Positions 27,429 through 35,709 of a stretch of 64,000 nt of DNA are shown here, in pieces; position 1 is the stretch's first letter; each line of letters begins with the position of its first letter. The notes under the pieces are model-generated. The model was not told the DNA's origin. It saw only the letters and a program-made list of their open reading frames with translations, and did no database searches. A program made the position numbers and the translations under genes. This DNA is from Thioclava sp. ES.031. GTDB taxonomy: Bacteria; Pseudomonadota; Alphaproteobacteria; Rhodobacterales; Rhodobacteraceae. Location: contig NZ_PDJO01000001.1 in assembly GCF_002563775.1 (NCBI RefSeq), positions 2,180,001-2,244,000 of the forward strand, in the 5' to 3' direction.

Positions 27429-28262
27429 ATGAAAGACGTGAAAATTGGCGGGCTGACCGTCTCGAACGACCGCCCGCTGACGGTGATCGCGGGGCCCTGC
27501 CAGCTGGAAAGCCGCGACCATGCGATGATGATCGCGAAGGAAATGGCCCGCGCCTGCGATCAGGCCGGTGCGCAGTTCATCTTCAAGGCCAGCTACGACA
27601 AGGCAAACCGCACCAGCCTCAAGGGCAAGCGCGGCCTCGGCATCGACGCGGGCCTGAAGATCCTCGAAGAGGTGCGCGCCGAGATCGGCTGCCCGGTGCT
27701 TACCGACATCCACGACGCCGAGCAGGCCCGGATCGCGGGCGCCGTGGTCGACGTGATCCAGATCCCGGCCTTCCTGTGCCGCCAGACCGATCTGCTCTTG
27801 GCCGCGGGCGAGACCGGCTGCGTCGTGAACATCAAGAAGGGCCAGTTCCTCGCGCCGTGGGACATGCCGAACGTGGCCGACAAGGTCGCCTCGACGAGCA
27901 ACGAGAATATCCTGCTGACCGAGCGCGGCACGTCGTTCGGCTACAACACGCTGGTCGCCGACATGCGCGGCCTGCCCGAGATGGCGAAGACCGGCTACCC
28001 GGTGATCATGGATGCGACCCATTCGGTGCAACAGCCCGGCGGTCAGGGCGGCTCCTCGGGCGGTCAGCGCGAATTCGCGCCGGTGATGGCGCGCGCCGCC
28101 GTGTCGCTGGGTATCGCGGGGGTATTCATCGAGACCCATGAGGCGCCCGACACCGCGCCCTCGGACGGGCCGAACATGATCCCGCTGAACCAGATGCCGA
28201 AGCTCGTGCAGACGCTGATGGAGTTCGACCGGATCGCCAAGGACGACCCGATCCGGCTGTAA
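27429..28262 (+). CDS. kdsA: 3-deoxy-8-phosphooctulonate (Kdo-8-P) synthase
   Basis: KdsA condenses phosphoenolpyruvate and arabinose 5-phosphate to Kdo-8-P, used in LPS and in the lipid anchor of ABC-exported capsules. The 277-residue barrel protein has AGPCQLESRD, KASYDKANR and DATHSVQQPGG. Cys24 in AGPC marks the metal-dependent class; E. coli has Asn here. GGAGAGA 6 bases upstream supports the start. It follows kpsE by 37 bases on the same strand. Confidence 0.95.
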   Translation: MKDVKIGGLTVSNDRPLTVIAGPCQLESRDHAMMIAKEMARACDQAGAQFIFKASYDKANRTSLKGKRGLGIDAGLKILEEVRAEIGCPVLTDIHDAEQARIAGAVVDVIQIPAFLCRQTDLLLAAGETGCVVNIKKGQFLAPWDMPNVADKVASTSNENILLTERGTSFGYNTLVADMRGLPEMAKTGYPVIMDATHSVQQPGGQGGSSGGQREFAPVMARAAVSLGIAGVFIETHEAPDTAPSDGPNMIPLNQMPKLVQTLMEFDRIAKDDPIRL

Positions 28263-28277
28263 GCGCCCATAAGGAAG

Positions 28278-28302
28278 GGCGCGCGAGAGACCCGCGCGCC
28301 CT
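28278..28302. terminator. Hairpin between kdsA and the convergent FAH-family gene
   Basis: GGGCGCGCG pairs with CGCGCGCCC over a 7-base loop. No U-tract follows on either strand, so intrinsic termination is uncertain, but its position between convergent genes suits a shared terminator. Confidence 0.5.
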
Positions 28303-28323
28303 GCCCTAATGTTTGAAAATGCC

Positions 28324-29169
28324 TCAGGCGTCGGCCACGACCTCGGCGCGCTGCTTGCCCAGACCTTCGATCTCCAGCTCCACCACGTCGCCCGGACGCA
28401 GGAAGCGCGGGGTCTCCATCCCCATCGCGACGCCCGGAGGGGTGCCGGTCGAGATCACGTCGCCCGGATGCAGCGTCATGAACTGCGACAGATAGCTGAC
28501 CAGCGTCTTCACGCCGAAGACCATCGTCTCGGTCGAGCCGTTCTGCATCACCTCGCCATTCACGCTCAGCTTCATCGCCAGCTTCTGCGGATCGGCCACC
28601 GCGTCGCGCGTCACCAGATACGGGCCGAGCGGGCCGAAGCTGTCGCAGCTCTTGCCCTTGGTCCACTGGCCCGCGCGATCCTTCTGATAGCTGCGCTCGG
28701 AGACGTCATTGGCGAGCACGAACCCCGCGACGTAATCCATCGCATCCTCTTCCGAGACGTATTTCGCGGGCTTGCCGATCACGATGCCCAGCTCGACCTC
28801 CCAGTCGGTCTGCTCGGAGCCGCGCGGCAGCACGATCGGATCGTTCGGGCCTTGGATCGCGGAGGTGGCCTTCATGAAGATCAGCGGCTCGGGCGGCACC
28901 TGCGCCCCGGATTCCGCGGCGTGATCGGCATAGTTCAACCCGATGCAGATCATCTTGCCGATCCCGGCCACCGGCGCGCCCAGACGCGTGCCTTCCGGCA
29001 CGACGGGCAGCTCCGACGCATCGAGCGAGCCGATCGCGGCCAGCCCGTCATCCGAGAGCACCGCGCCCCCGATATCTGCCACCTGCCCGGACAGGTCGCG
29101 GATCACGCCCTGATCGTCCATCAGCCCCGGTTTCTCGGCCCCGATCAGCCCATGACGCAGAAGTTTCAT
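28324..29169 (-). CDS. Fumarylacetoacetate hydrolase family protein
   Basis: The 281-residue protein has the FAH fold: IGKMICIGLNYADHAAE (about 70-86), the metal-binding Glu residues in DWEVELGIVIG (about 122-132), GFVLANDVSER and STGTPPGVAMGM. The size and motifs fit ureidoglycolate lyase or 2,4-diketo-3-deoxy-L-fuconate hydrolase-like members. Members cleave C-C bonds in diketo acids or related compounds. GGAGGACATCAC precedes the ATG. No linked catabolic genes define its substrate. Confidence 0.88.
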   Translation of the reverse strand: MKLLRHGLIGAEKPGLMDDQGVIRDLSGQVADIGGAVLSDDGLAAIGSLDASELPVVPEGTRLGAPVAGIGKMICIGLNYADHAAESGAQVPPEPLIFMKATSAIQGPNDPIVLPRGSEQTDWEVELGIVIGKPAKYVSEEDAMDYVAGFVLANDVSERSYQKDRAGQWTKGKSCDSFGPLGPYLVTRDAVADPQKLAMKLSVNGEVMQNGSTETMVFGVKTLVSYLSQFMTLHPGDVISTGTPPGVAMGMETPRFLRPGDVVELEIEGLGKQRAEVVADA

Positions 29170-29229
29170 GTGATGTCCTCCTTCATGTTGGCGGCATCAA
29201 GCCCGTGCCGCGGCGAAGATGCAAGGGCG

Positions 29230-29565
29230 TCAGCGGACATGCAGGATGAAAATTCCGAGCAGAACCATGAGCGCAATCACCAGCGCGAAGAGCAGCAGAT
29301 CGGGCCAGTTGGTGCCTTTTTCGTCCGGCGGTTCCTCGGCGTCGATCAGGGCGCGCAGCATCCGCATCCGCACGAAGGCGAGGATCACCACCACCCCGCC
29401 GCTCAGCACCATCGCGAGATCGGACCAGCCGGGAATATCCGCCCGCGTCAGCTTGGCGGCCGTCAGCCCGACGCCGACGATCGCGATGGCCGTGCGCAGC
29501 CAGGCCAGAAAGGTCCGTTCATTCGCGGCGTGATCCTTGAAATTCTCCTTCGCGGCCACTGTCAC
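29230..29565 (-). CDS. DUF202 (YidH-like) membrane protein
   Basis: The 111-residue product begins with the DUF202 signature AANERTFLAWLRTAIAIVG and has three membrane helices (about 24-44, 53-72 and 90-109). GTG at 29565 is chosen because AAGG lies 6 bases upstream and the family N-terminus starts there; more open frame upstream lacks family character. Function of the family is unknown. It lies 60 bases from the FAH-family gene and divergent from the oxidase operon. Confidence 0.82.
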   Translation of the reverse strand: MTVAAKENFKDHAANERTFLAWLRTAIAIVGVGLTAAKLTRADIPGWSDLAMVLSGGVVVILAFVRMRMLRALIDAEEPPDEKGTNWPDLLLFALVIALMVLLGIFILHVR

Positions 29566-30202
29566 CCCTGCCTTTCCATCGCATCTGTCGCGGCGCGTCG
29601 CGGGCGTGCCTGAGAGGCCGTACGCCGCGCCGTTCCTGCACCAGAATCGCGCTGAGGCCCCGCCCGGTTCCCCGCTCGGGTCCTCGGCTCTGAAATCGGC
29701 ACACCGCCCGGCCCTCTTGGAACTTTGGCCCACGCTTCAACCCGTCTCACGGCAAACGTGAGGCGCGGATCACGCGTTCGTTGCCGCGATCAGCGCTCCG
29801 GGAGCGCCTCGCGAGCATCTCTCGGTGCCATTTTCGCTAGAAAAACAAGCCCTACCCGGTGCGCGAACATTCCGCGCAGGAAGGCGCGATGCGGGGTCCG
29901 TTCAACCAAATTCATCATCGCGTGAGGTGAGGTGGTCGCGCCCCCGTGACTGCACCATCCTTAGCGTTCGCGAACATAAGGCCCCGCGCCACATGGTCGT
30001 GATCGTCCCTGAGCGGGGGTCGGAGCGCCCGACATCTGCACATATCTGAATGTTTGGGAACCGGTCACTCCGCCGTGCATTGTTCGTGAAAGAGACGTGA
30101 AAACAAACCGACCAACCGGGCTAAAGGGAGAATGGAACAGTGACGAGCATCCACGCGTCGCACCGGCTCGGCCCGGGTCAAGTCTGACACCGGAGCCAGC
30201 CT
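29566..30202. other. Long intergenic region upstream of the thiosulfate oxidase operon
   Basis: About 640 bases with no convincing gene. CGCGAACAT occurs twice (near 29862 and 29970), the second within the 10-base palindrome GTTCGCGAAC (29966-29975). No FNR box (TTGAT-N4-ATCAA) was found. A possible 15-codon frame starting GTG at 30140 with GGGAG upstream ends 15 bases before ccoN. The region is large enough for complex control of the operon. Confidence 0.5.
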
Positions 30203-31777
30203 ATGCAAATCACCGAAACGCTCGGCCTGCTGCTCGCGCTCAGCTTCGTCATCTCGCTTCTCGCGTTGACGATCCTGATCTGGGCGATCGCGAACAAGCA
30301 GGTCCACACGCCAGACGCCGATGACGCGCGGACCATTTTCGAGCCCGGCGAGGGCGCGGATATCGACTATCCCGACAAGCCCCACCATTTCGACACCGCC
30401 CGCAGCGGCATCGACGCGAATTCCTCCAGCGTCGTGATGTGGCTCATCGCGGCGGCGGTGTTCTGGCTGATCTACGGCTCGCTGCACGGGCTGGCCGCCT
30501 CGCTCGAACTCCACCTGCCCGACCTGATGTCGGGGACCGCGCAGATGACCTTCGGGCGGATGCGCACGGTCCACCTGAACTCGGTCGCCTATGGCTGGGC
30601 GAGCCAGGGCGGGCTGGCGGCGGTCTGCTGGATCATCCCGCGCATCTTCCGCACCAACCTGCGTATGACGGGCCTGCTGAAACTCGGCATCGTGCTGTGG
30701 AATATCGGTCTCGCGGCGGGCGTTCTGGCCATCGCGAACGGCTGGACCGACGGTCTCGAATGGCTCGAGATCCCGTGGCAGATCGACATCATCCTCGCCG
30801 CCGGCGCGGCGTGCTTCGTGGCCCCGCTGATCGCGACCGCGAAGAACCGTAACGTCCATCACATCTATGTCTCGGGCTGGTATTTCCTCGCGGGCGTGCT
30901 GTGGTTCCCGGTGCTCTTCATCGTCGCCAACATCCCCGGCGTCCATCACGGCGTCGAGCAGGCCACGATGAACTGGTGGTATGCGCATAACGTGCTGGGC
31001 CTGTGGCTGACGCCGCTGGGCGTGGGCACGGCCTATTACTTCATCCCGAAAATCATCGGCAAACCGGTCTATTCCTACGCGCTGTCGCTGGTGGGCTTCT
31101 GGGCGCTGGCGCTGTTCTACAGCCAGGTCGGCATCCACCACCTGATCGGCGGCCCCGTCCCCACCTGGCTGGTGACGCTTTCGGTCGTGCATTCGGTGAT
31201 GATGTTCGTTCCCGTCATCGCGGTGGCGATCAACCAGCACGTCACGGTGGCGAGCAACCTCTGGGCGCTCAAGGAGTCGATGCCGCTGCGCTTCATCTCC
31301 TTCGGGGCGGTGATGTACACGCTGGCCTCGTTCCAGGGATCGATCGAGGCGCTGCGCTCGGTCAACACGATCACCCACTTCACCCATTACACGGTGGCGC
31401 ACGCGCATCTGGGCGCCTATGCCTTCGTGTCGCTGGTGCTGATGGGCGCGATCTACCAGATCGTGCCGCGCGCGACGGGCAAATACTGGCCCTTCCCGCG
31501 CATGATCGCATGGCATTTCTGGCTGAACGTGATCGGCTTTGCCGTCTACTTCTTCTCGCTGACCATCGGCGGCATCCTGCAGGGCCTCGCCCAGCTCGAT
31601 GCGACCAAGCCCTTCGCCGACAGCGTGATCCTGCTCAAGCCCTATCTCGAAGGCCGTTCGCTCGGCGGCGGGCTGATGACGCTGGGCCACGTGCTGCTGG
31701 CGATCAACCTCATCGCGATCGGCTTCGCCAAGAAGACCCGTGAGACCGAAACCGAAAACATGGTGGCTGCAGAATGA
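30203..31777 (+). CDS. ccoN: cbb3-type terminal oxidase catalytic subunit (CcoN-like)
   Basis: CcoN holds the low-spin haem b and the haem b3-CuB site that reduces oxygen. The 524-residue protein has about 12-14 membrane helices. Expected ligands are present: His124 (RTVHLNSVAYGW), CuB His262 (WWYAHNVLG), His312/313 (GIHHLIGG), and His400/His402 (TVAHAHLGAY). A Tyr on the next helix (YSYALS, 290-292) fits the cross-linked Tyr of cbb3 enzymes. GGAG 7 bases upstream sets the start. It overlaps the CcoO-like gene (ATGA). Unlike normal cco operons, no ccoQ or ccoP follows. Confidence 0.88.
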   Translation: MQITETLGLLLALSFVISLLALTILIWAIANKQVHTPDADDARTIFEPGEGADIDYPDKPHHFDTARSGIDANSSSVVMWLIAAAVFWLIYGSLHGLAASLELHLPDLMSGTAQMTFGRMRTVHLNSVAYGWASQGGLAAVCWIIPRIFRTNLRMTGLLKLGIVLWNIGLAAGVLAIANGWTDGLEWLEIPWQIDIILAAGAACFVAPLIATAKNRNVHHIYVSGWYFLAGVLWFPVLFIVANIPGVHHGVEQATMNWWYAHNVLGLWLTPLGVGTAYYFIPKIIGKPVYSYALSLVGFWALALFYSQVGIHHLIGGPVPTWLVTLSVVHSVMMFVPVIAVAINQHVTVASNLWALKESMPLRFISFGAVMYTLASFQGSIEALRSVNTITHFTHYTVAHAHLGAYAFVSLVLMGAIYQIVPRATGKYWPFPRMIAWHFWLNVIGFAVYFFSLTIGGILQGLAQLDATKPFADSVILLKPYLEGRSLGGGLMTLGHVLLAINLIAIGFAKKTRETETENMVAAE

Positions 31778-32427
31778 ACCGCTATCTTCCTCTCGCAATC
31801 ACGGCGCTGGCGATCCTTGCGCTCGCGACCCTGTTCCTGGTGATCGCGCCGGGCATGCAGATCAGCGCGCAAGGCCCGTCGCAGGGGCTCAAACCCTACA
31901 CCGAGGCCGAGGCGCGCGGACGTGCCGTCTATGTCTCGATGGGCTGCCTTTACTGCCACTCGCAGCAGCCGCGCTCGCTGGCGCAGGCCCCCGATGCCGA
32001 ACGTGGCTGGGGCCGCGCCTCGGTCGCGGGCGATTATGCCTATGACGACCCCCACCAGCTGGGCACGATGCGCACCGGGCCGGACCTGATGGATATCGGC
32101 GACCGCCTGCCCTCGCAGGCCTGGCAGCTGACCCACCTCTACCAGCCCCGCGCCATCGCGAGCTGGTCGATCATGCCCGCCTATCCCTACCTCTTCGAGC
32201 ATAAGGACAAGGCCGGGCCCGACGATGTGGTGGTCAAGCTGCCCGCGCAATACGCGCCGAAATCCGGTGTGATCGTGGCCAAGCAGGATGCGCTCGACCT
32301 CGTGACCTATCTGCAGGGCATGAAGCGCCAATACGCCCCGCCGAAGGACGGTCTGCGCGACAACGGCTACGCGCTGATCGCCGAAAAGCAACGCGACGCG
32401 ACCGATGCCACCACGGCCTCGAACTGA
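31774..32427 (+). CDS. ccoO: CcoO-like monohaem cytochrome c
   Basis: The 217-residue protein has one N-terminal membrane helix (about 5-28) and a periplasmic domain with a single haem site CLYCH (58-62). The CcoO family features follow: CHSQQPR, AGDYAYDDP, RTGPDLMDIG and HLYQPR, with the Met ligand probably in SIMPAYPYL. CcoO passes electrons from a donor cytochrome to CcoN. It is coupled to ccoN by ATGA and followed 16 bases later by the trihaem cytochrome gene. Confidence 0.88.
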   Translation: MNRYLPLAITALAILALATLFLVIAPGMQISAQGPSQGLKPYTEAEARGRAVYVSMGCLYCHSQQPRSLAQAPDAERGWGRASVAGDYAYDDPHQLGTMRTGPDLMDIGDRLPSQAWQLTHLYQPRAIASWSIMPAYPYLFEHKDKAGPDDVVVKLPAQYAPKSGVIVAKQDALDLVTYLQGMKRQYAPPKDGLRDNGYALIAEKQRDATDATTASN

Positions 32428-32443
32428 GACCAGGGAGACAACA

Positions 32444-33724
32444 ATGACCGATAAGAAACCCGATCCCCGGCGTCCCGACGAAACCTTCGAGCCGTTCGAG
32501 GAAACCCGCCGCATCCCGTGGCCCGTCTATTCGATCGCGATCGCCCTCGCGATCTGGGGGGTGATCATGCTGGTCCAGACCAGCACCGCCGTTCAGGTTG
32601 CCGACAAGACGCAAGAAGAGGTGGCCAAGGAGGATAGCACCAAACTCGCGCAGGCCGCCGCACCCGATCTGGACGCGGGCAAGACGCTGTTTGCCGACAA
32701 TTGCGCCACCTGCCACGGCGATGCGGGCGAAGGCGTGGCCGGCGCCTTCCCTCCGCTGCACGGCTCGGATGTCGTGAAGCTGGGCGGCGCGAAAGCCGTG
32801 ACCCATATCGTGATGCGCGGCATCGGCGGCAAGCTCAACGTCAATGGCGACGGCTATGAGGGCCAGATGCCCGCCTTCGGCTCGGTTCTCAGCGACACCG
32901 AGATTTCCGAAATCGCATCCTACGTCGCGACCGGGCTCAATGACGACGCCAAGACGATCAGCGCCCCCGAGGTGGCCGATATCCGCAAGGTCGCCGGTGA
33001 CAAGGACCCGTTCGATGGCGGGGCCGGGCTCGCCGGGCTGATCAACGACCTGCCCGCGCAGCCGAACTCCGAAGCGGCCGATCAGGGCTCCGATTCCGAG
33101 CGCGTCGCGCAGCTTGTGGGCAAAGGCACCGACACCGTCTGGGCCTGCGCAAGCTGTCACGGCGACAAGGGCGAAGGCATCGAGACCGTGCCGCGTCTGG
33201 CGGGCCTTCCGGCGCCCTATCTGGCCAAGCAGCTGCATGACTTCCAGAAAGGCACCCGGTTCAACGACTCGATGGCCTATGTCGCCAAGGGTCTCAGCGA
33301 TCGCGAGATCGGCGAGCTCGCCAATTACTACGCGAGCATGAGCAGCCCGTCGGGCGCGAAACCGTCGCTGCAGGGCGATCTCAAGCGCGGCGCGCAGCTC
33401 GCCAAACAGGGCGATTGGTCGATCGGCGTTCCGGCCTGCTTCACCTGTCACGGGCCCTCGGGCGTCGGCGTCGCGCCGAACTTCCCCGGGATCGTCGCCC
33501 AACAGCCCAGCTATGTCGCGCATCAGCTCGCGATGTGGGCGGGCGGCGCGCGCCATAACTCGCCGCTCGGCCTGATGGCGGGGATCGGCAAGGCCCTGAA
33601 CGACGCGGATCGCCGCGCCGTGGCCGACTACCTCGCCTCGCTCGCCCCGATGCCGGCGATGGACAAAACCGAACTGGCCGCGATGGAAAGCAACATCCCG
33701 GTCCGTGAAGGAGTGGATCAATGA
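32444..33724 (+). CDS. Membrane-anchored trihaem cytochrome c (CcoP/TsdB-like fusion)
   Basis: The 426-residue protein has a single membrane helix (about 25-45) and three haem sites: CATCH (87-91), CASCH (235-239) and CFTCH (332-336). The first domain is like a single CcoP cytochrome; the last two form a cytochrome c4/TsdB-like dihaem module with paired DFQKGTRFNDSM and MWAGGARHNSPL motifs. AGGGAGA supports the start at 32444. Placed between ccoO and tsdA, it probably carries electrons from TsdA to the oxidase. The stop overlaps the tsdA start (ATGA). A fused acceptor of this form is unusual. Confidence 0.82.
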   Translation: MTDKKPDPRRPDETFEPFEETRRIPWPVYSIAIALAIWGVIMLVQTSTAVQVADKTQEEVAKEDSTKLAQAAAPDLDAGKTLFADNCATCHGDAGEGVAGAFPPLHGSDVVKLGGAKAVTHIVMRGIGGKLNVNGDGYEGQMPAFGSVLSDTEISEIASYVATGLNDDAKTISAPEVADIRKVAGDKDPFDGGAGLAGLINDLPAQPNSEAADQGSDSERVAQLVGKGTDTVWACASCHGDKGEGIETVPRLAGLPAPYLAKQLHDFQKGTRFNDSMAYVAKGLSDREIGELANYYASMSSPSGAKPSLQGDLKRGAQLAKQGDWSIGVPACFTCHGPSGVGVAPNFPGIVAQQPSYVAHQLAMWAGGARHNSPLGLMAGIGKALNDADRRAVADYLASLAPMPAMDKTELAAMESNIPVREGVDQ

Positions 33725-34821
33725 GTAACAAGCACCCGTCCGATATCCCTCCGCGCGGAGAGACCAAATCCTCCCGCGGGCAAACCGTGCTGCGGGCGAT
33801 CCTCGCAGTGGGCGGCGGCCTCGTGCTGGTCGTGCTGGGCTCGCTCCTCGTCGATTTCGGCCTCGCACCCAGCTGGCTGACCGGCGCCACCCGCGACCAG
33901 AGCGAAGCCGAGACCGCGGCTGCGCAAAGCGGCGGCGACGGCAAGCAGGCCGCGCTGTTCCAGCCGCCTGCGGAAAGCACCATCCCCGATGACGACTTCG
34001 GCAAATCGGTGCGCCGCGGCATGGCGATCTTCAACGATACCGGCACCAACGCGCATGACTTCGTGGGCAACGACCTGTCCTGTTCGAACTGCCACCTCGA
34101 CGCGGGCCGTCAGGCCTATTCCGCGCCGATGTGGGCCGCCTACCCGGTCTATCCGAAATATCGCGGCAAGAACAAAATGGTGAACACCATGGAGGACCGC
34201 ATCAAGGGCTGCTTCACCTATTCGATGAACGCACAAGGCTCGCCCTCGGGTGGCCCGCCGCCCTATGGCTCGGATGTCTATCGCGACCTGCAGGCCTATT
34301 TCTTCTGGATGTCCAAGGGCCTGCCCACGGGCGAGAAACCGGAAGGCGCAGGCTTCGGCAAGATCGACAAGCCCGCGCAAGACCCCTCGCGCCAGCGCGG
34401 CGAAGAGGTCTTCGCCGAGAACTGCGCGGTCTGCCACGGCGCCGACGGTCAGGGCCAGAAGGACATCAATGGCAAGGTCGTCTTCCCGCCGCTCTGGGGG
34501 CCGCACAGCTTCAACTGGGGGGCTGGCATGCACAAGGTCGATGCCGCCGCCGCCTTCATCAAGCACAACATGCCGCTGTCGGAGCCGAACAAGCTCAGCG
34601 TGCAGGAAGCGTGGGACGTGGCCGCCTTCGTCGACAGCCATCCGCGCCCGAACGACCCGCGCCAGATCGGCAACGTGACGGTGAAGGACGCCTTCGACAA
34701 ATGGCACCACAAGCATCAGGGCTACTACGGCAAGGAAGTCGATGGTGAGCTGATGGGTCCGGGCTACCCGTCCGGCGATCAGGCCTCCGTGCCCGCGCAA
34801 AACGAAAACTCGGGCGGCTAA
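33721..34821 (+). CDS. tsdA: Dihaem thiosulfate dehydrogenase, TsdA-like
   Basis: TsdA oxidises two thiosulfates to tetrathionate in the periplasm. The 366-residue protein has an N-terminal membrane segment (about 22-44) that may stay as an anchor, then haem sites CSNCH (121-125) and CAVCH (235-239). Between them, DRIKGCFTYSMN places Cys164 where TsdA has its unusual axial Cys haem ligand, the key family marker. Met284 in KHNMPLSE fits the sixth ligand of haem 2. It ends the operon before a strong terminator. A tetrathionate reductase direction is possible in this family, but the oxidase partner points to oxidation. Confidence 0.85.
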   Translation: MSNKHPSDIPPRGETKSSRGQTVLRAILAVGGGLVLVVLGSLLVDFGLAPSWLTGATRDQSEAETAAAQSGGDGKQAALFQPPAESTIPDDDFGKSVRRGMAIFNDTGTNAHDFVGNDLSCSNCHLDAGRQAYSAPMWAAYPVYPKYRGKNKMVNTMEDRIKGCFTYSMNAQGSPSGGPPPYGSDVYRDLQAYFFWMSKGLPTGEKPEGAGFGKIDKPAQDPSRQRGEEVFAENCAVCHGADGQGQKDINGKVVFPPLWGPHSFNWGAGMHKVDAAAAFIKHNMPLSEPNKLSVQEAWDVAAFVDSHPRPNDPRQIGNVTVKDAFDKWHHKHQGYYGKEVDGELMGPGYPSGDQASVPAQNENSGG

Positions 34822-34845
34822 GCCTTTCCCTTAGACGACCCGAAC

Positions 34846-34877
34846 GGGCCGGCGCAGCGATGCGCCGGCCCTTTTTT
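34846..34877 (+). terminator. Rho-independent terminator after tsdA
   Basis: An 11-bp perfect stem GGGCCGGCGCA / TGCGCCGGCCC with a 4-base loop is followed by six T. Confidence 0.95.
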
Positions 34878-34924
34878 GCGCCCCACTCCCCCCTCCGCGC
34901 GCTTGCCTTTGGCGGCCTGCGCTG

Positions 34925-34948
34925 CAATATGTCTGGTGGAACATATCG
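34925..34948 (+). promoter_or_regulatory. Inverted repeat before modA, candidate ModE/Mop-type Mo box
   Basis: CAATATGT and ACATATCG flank 8 bases, giving a perfect ATATGT/ACATAT dyad ending 3 bases before the modA ribosome site (GGAGG, 34951). AT-rich dyads with TATAT-type half-sites are the known form of molybdate-responsive operators in Rhodobacter. Assignment is inferred from position and symmetry. Confidence 0.5.
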
Positions 34949-34959
34949 AAGGAGGCCTC

Positions 34960-35709
34960 ATGTCCCTGCCCCGCATCCTCGCCCTCGCGCTGATCCCGGC
35001 GAGCCTCGCGCTGCCCGCCCGCGCCGAGGACGTCACGATCTTTGCCGCTGCCTCGATGAAGACCGCGCTCGATCAGGTAGCGAAAGCATGGGAGGAAAAG
35101 ACCGGCGATGTGGCGCATATCTCCTACGCGGGCTCGGGCGCGCTGGCCCGTCAGATCGCCGCCGGGGCGCCTGCGGACATCTACATCTCCGCCAATCCGG
35201 GCTGGATGGAGACGGTCGCGAAGACGGGCCGGATCGAGACGCAAGAGGACCTTCTGGCCAACCACCTCGTGCTGATCGCCCATGACCCGAAGGCCGCGCC
35301 GGTGACGATCTCCCCCGATCTGGATTTCGATAAGCTTTTGAATGGCGGCAAGCTCGCGATGTCGCTGGTGAGCGCGGTGCCCGCGGGGCAATACGGCAAG
35401 GCGGCGCTAGAGCACTACGGGCTCTGGGCCAAGGTCGAACCCGAAGTCGCGCAGGCCGATAACGTGCGCGCGACACTGGCAATGGTGGCCCTTGGCGCCG
35501 CCCCCTACGGCATCACCTACGCGACCGACGCCGTGGCCGAGCCGCGCGTGCATGTCGTGGCGACCTTCCCCGCGGACAGCCACCCGCCGATCCGCTACCC
35601 CGCCGCCCGCCTCACCGAGAGCGACGCGGCCAAAAGCTTCTATGCCGAGCTGAAATCGGACGCGGCGGCAAAAATCTTCCACGACCAAGGCTTCGAGACG
35701 CTGAAATGA
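34960..35709 (+). CDS. modA: Molybdate ABC transporter substrate-binding protein
   Basis: ModA binds molybdate or tungstate in the periplasm and hands it to ModB. The 249-residue product has a signal peptide (about 1-22, ending ARA) and the ligand-site strands VTIFAAASMKTALDQ and SYAGSGALARQIAAGAPADI. The start at 34960 is set by GGAGG 5 bases upstream; the frame continues upstream but through the terminator. It overlaps modB by ATGA. Confidence 0.96.
   Translation: MSLPRILALALIPASLALPARAEDVTIFAAASMKTALDQVAKAWEEKTGDVAHISYAGSGALARQIAAGAPADIYISANPGWMETVAKTGRIETQEDLLANHLVLIAHDPKAAPVTISPDLDFDKLLNGGKLAMSLVSAVPAGQYGKAALEHYGLWAKVEPEVAQADNVRATLAMVALGAAPYGITYATDAVAEPRVHVVATFPADSHPPIRYPAARLTESDAAKSFYAELKSDAAAKIFHDQGFETLK

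Noticed and set aside
30097..30324. 75-codon frame overlapping the ccoN start
   Set aside because: It runs into ccoN in another frame, has Arg/Pro/Ala-rich composition and no family resemblance.
30203..31777. Nitric oxide reductase large subunit instead of CcoN
   Set aside because: The neighbouring CcoO-like cytochrome, the YSYALS tyrosine on the helix after the CuB His and the GIHHL and AHAHLGAY motifs fit cbb3 oxidases better; a phylogeny would settle it.
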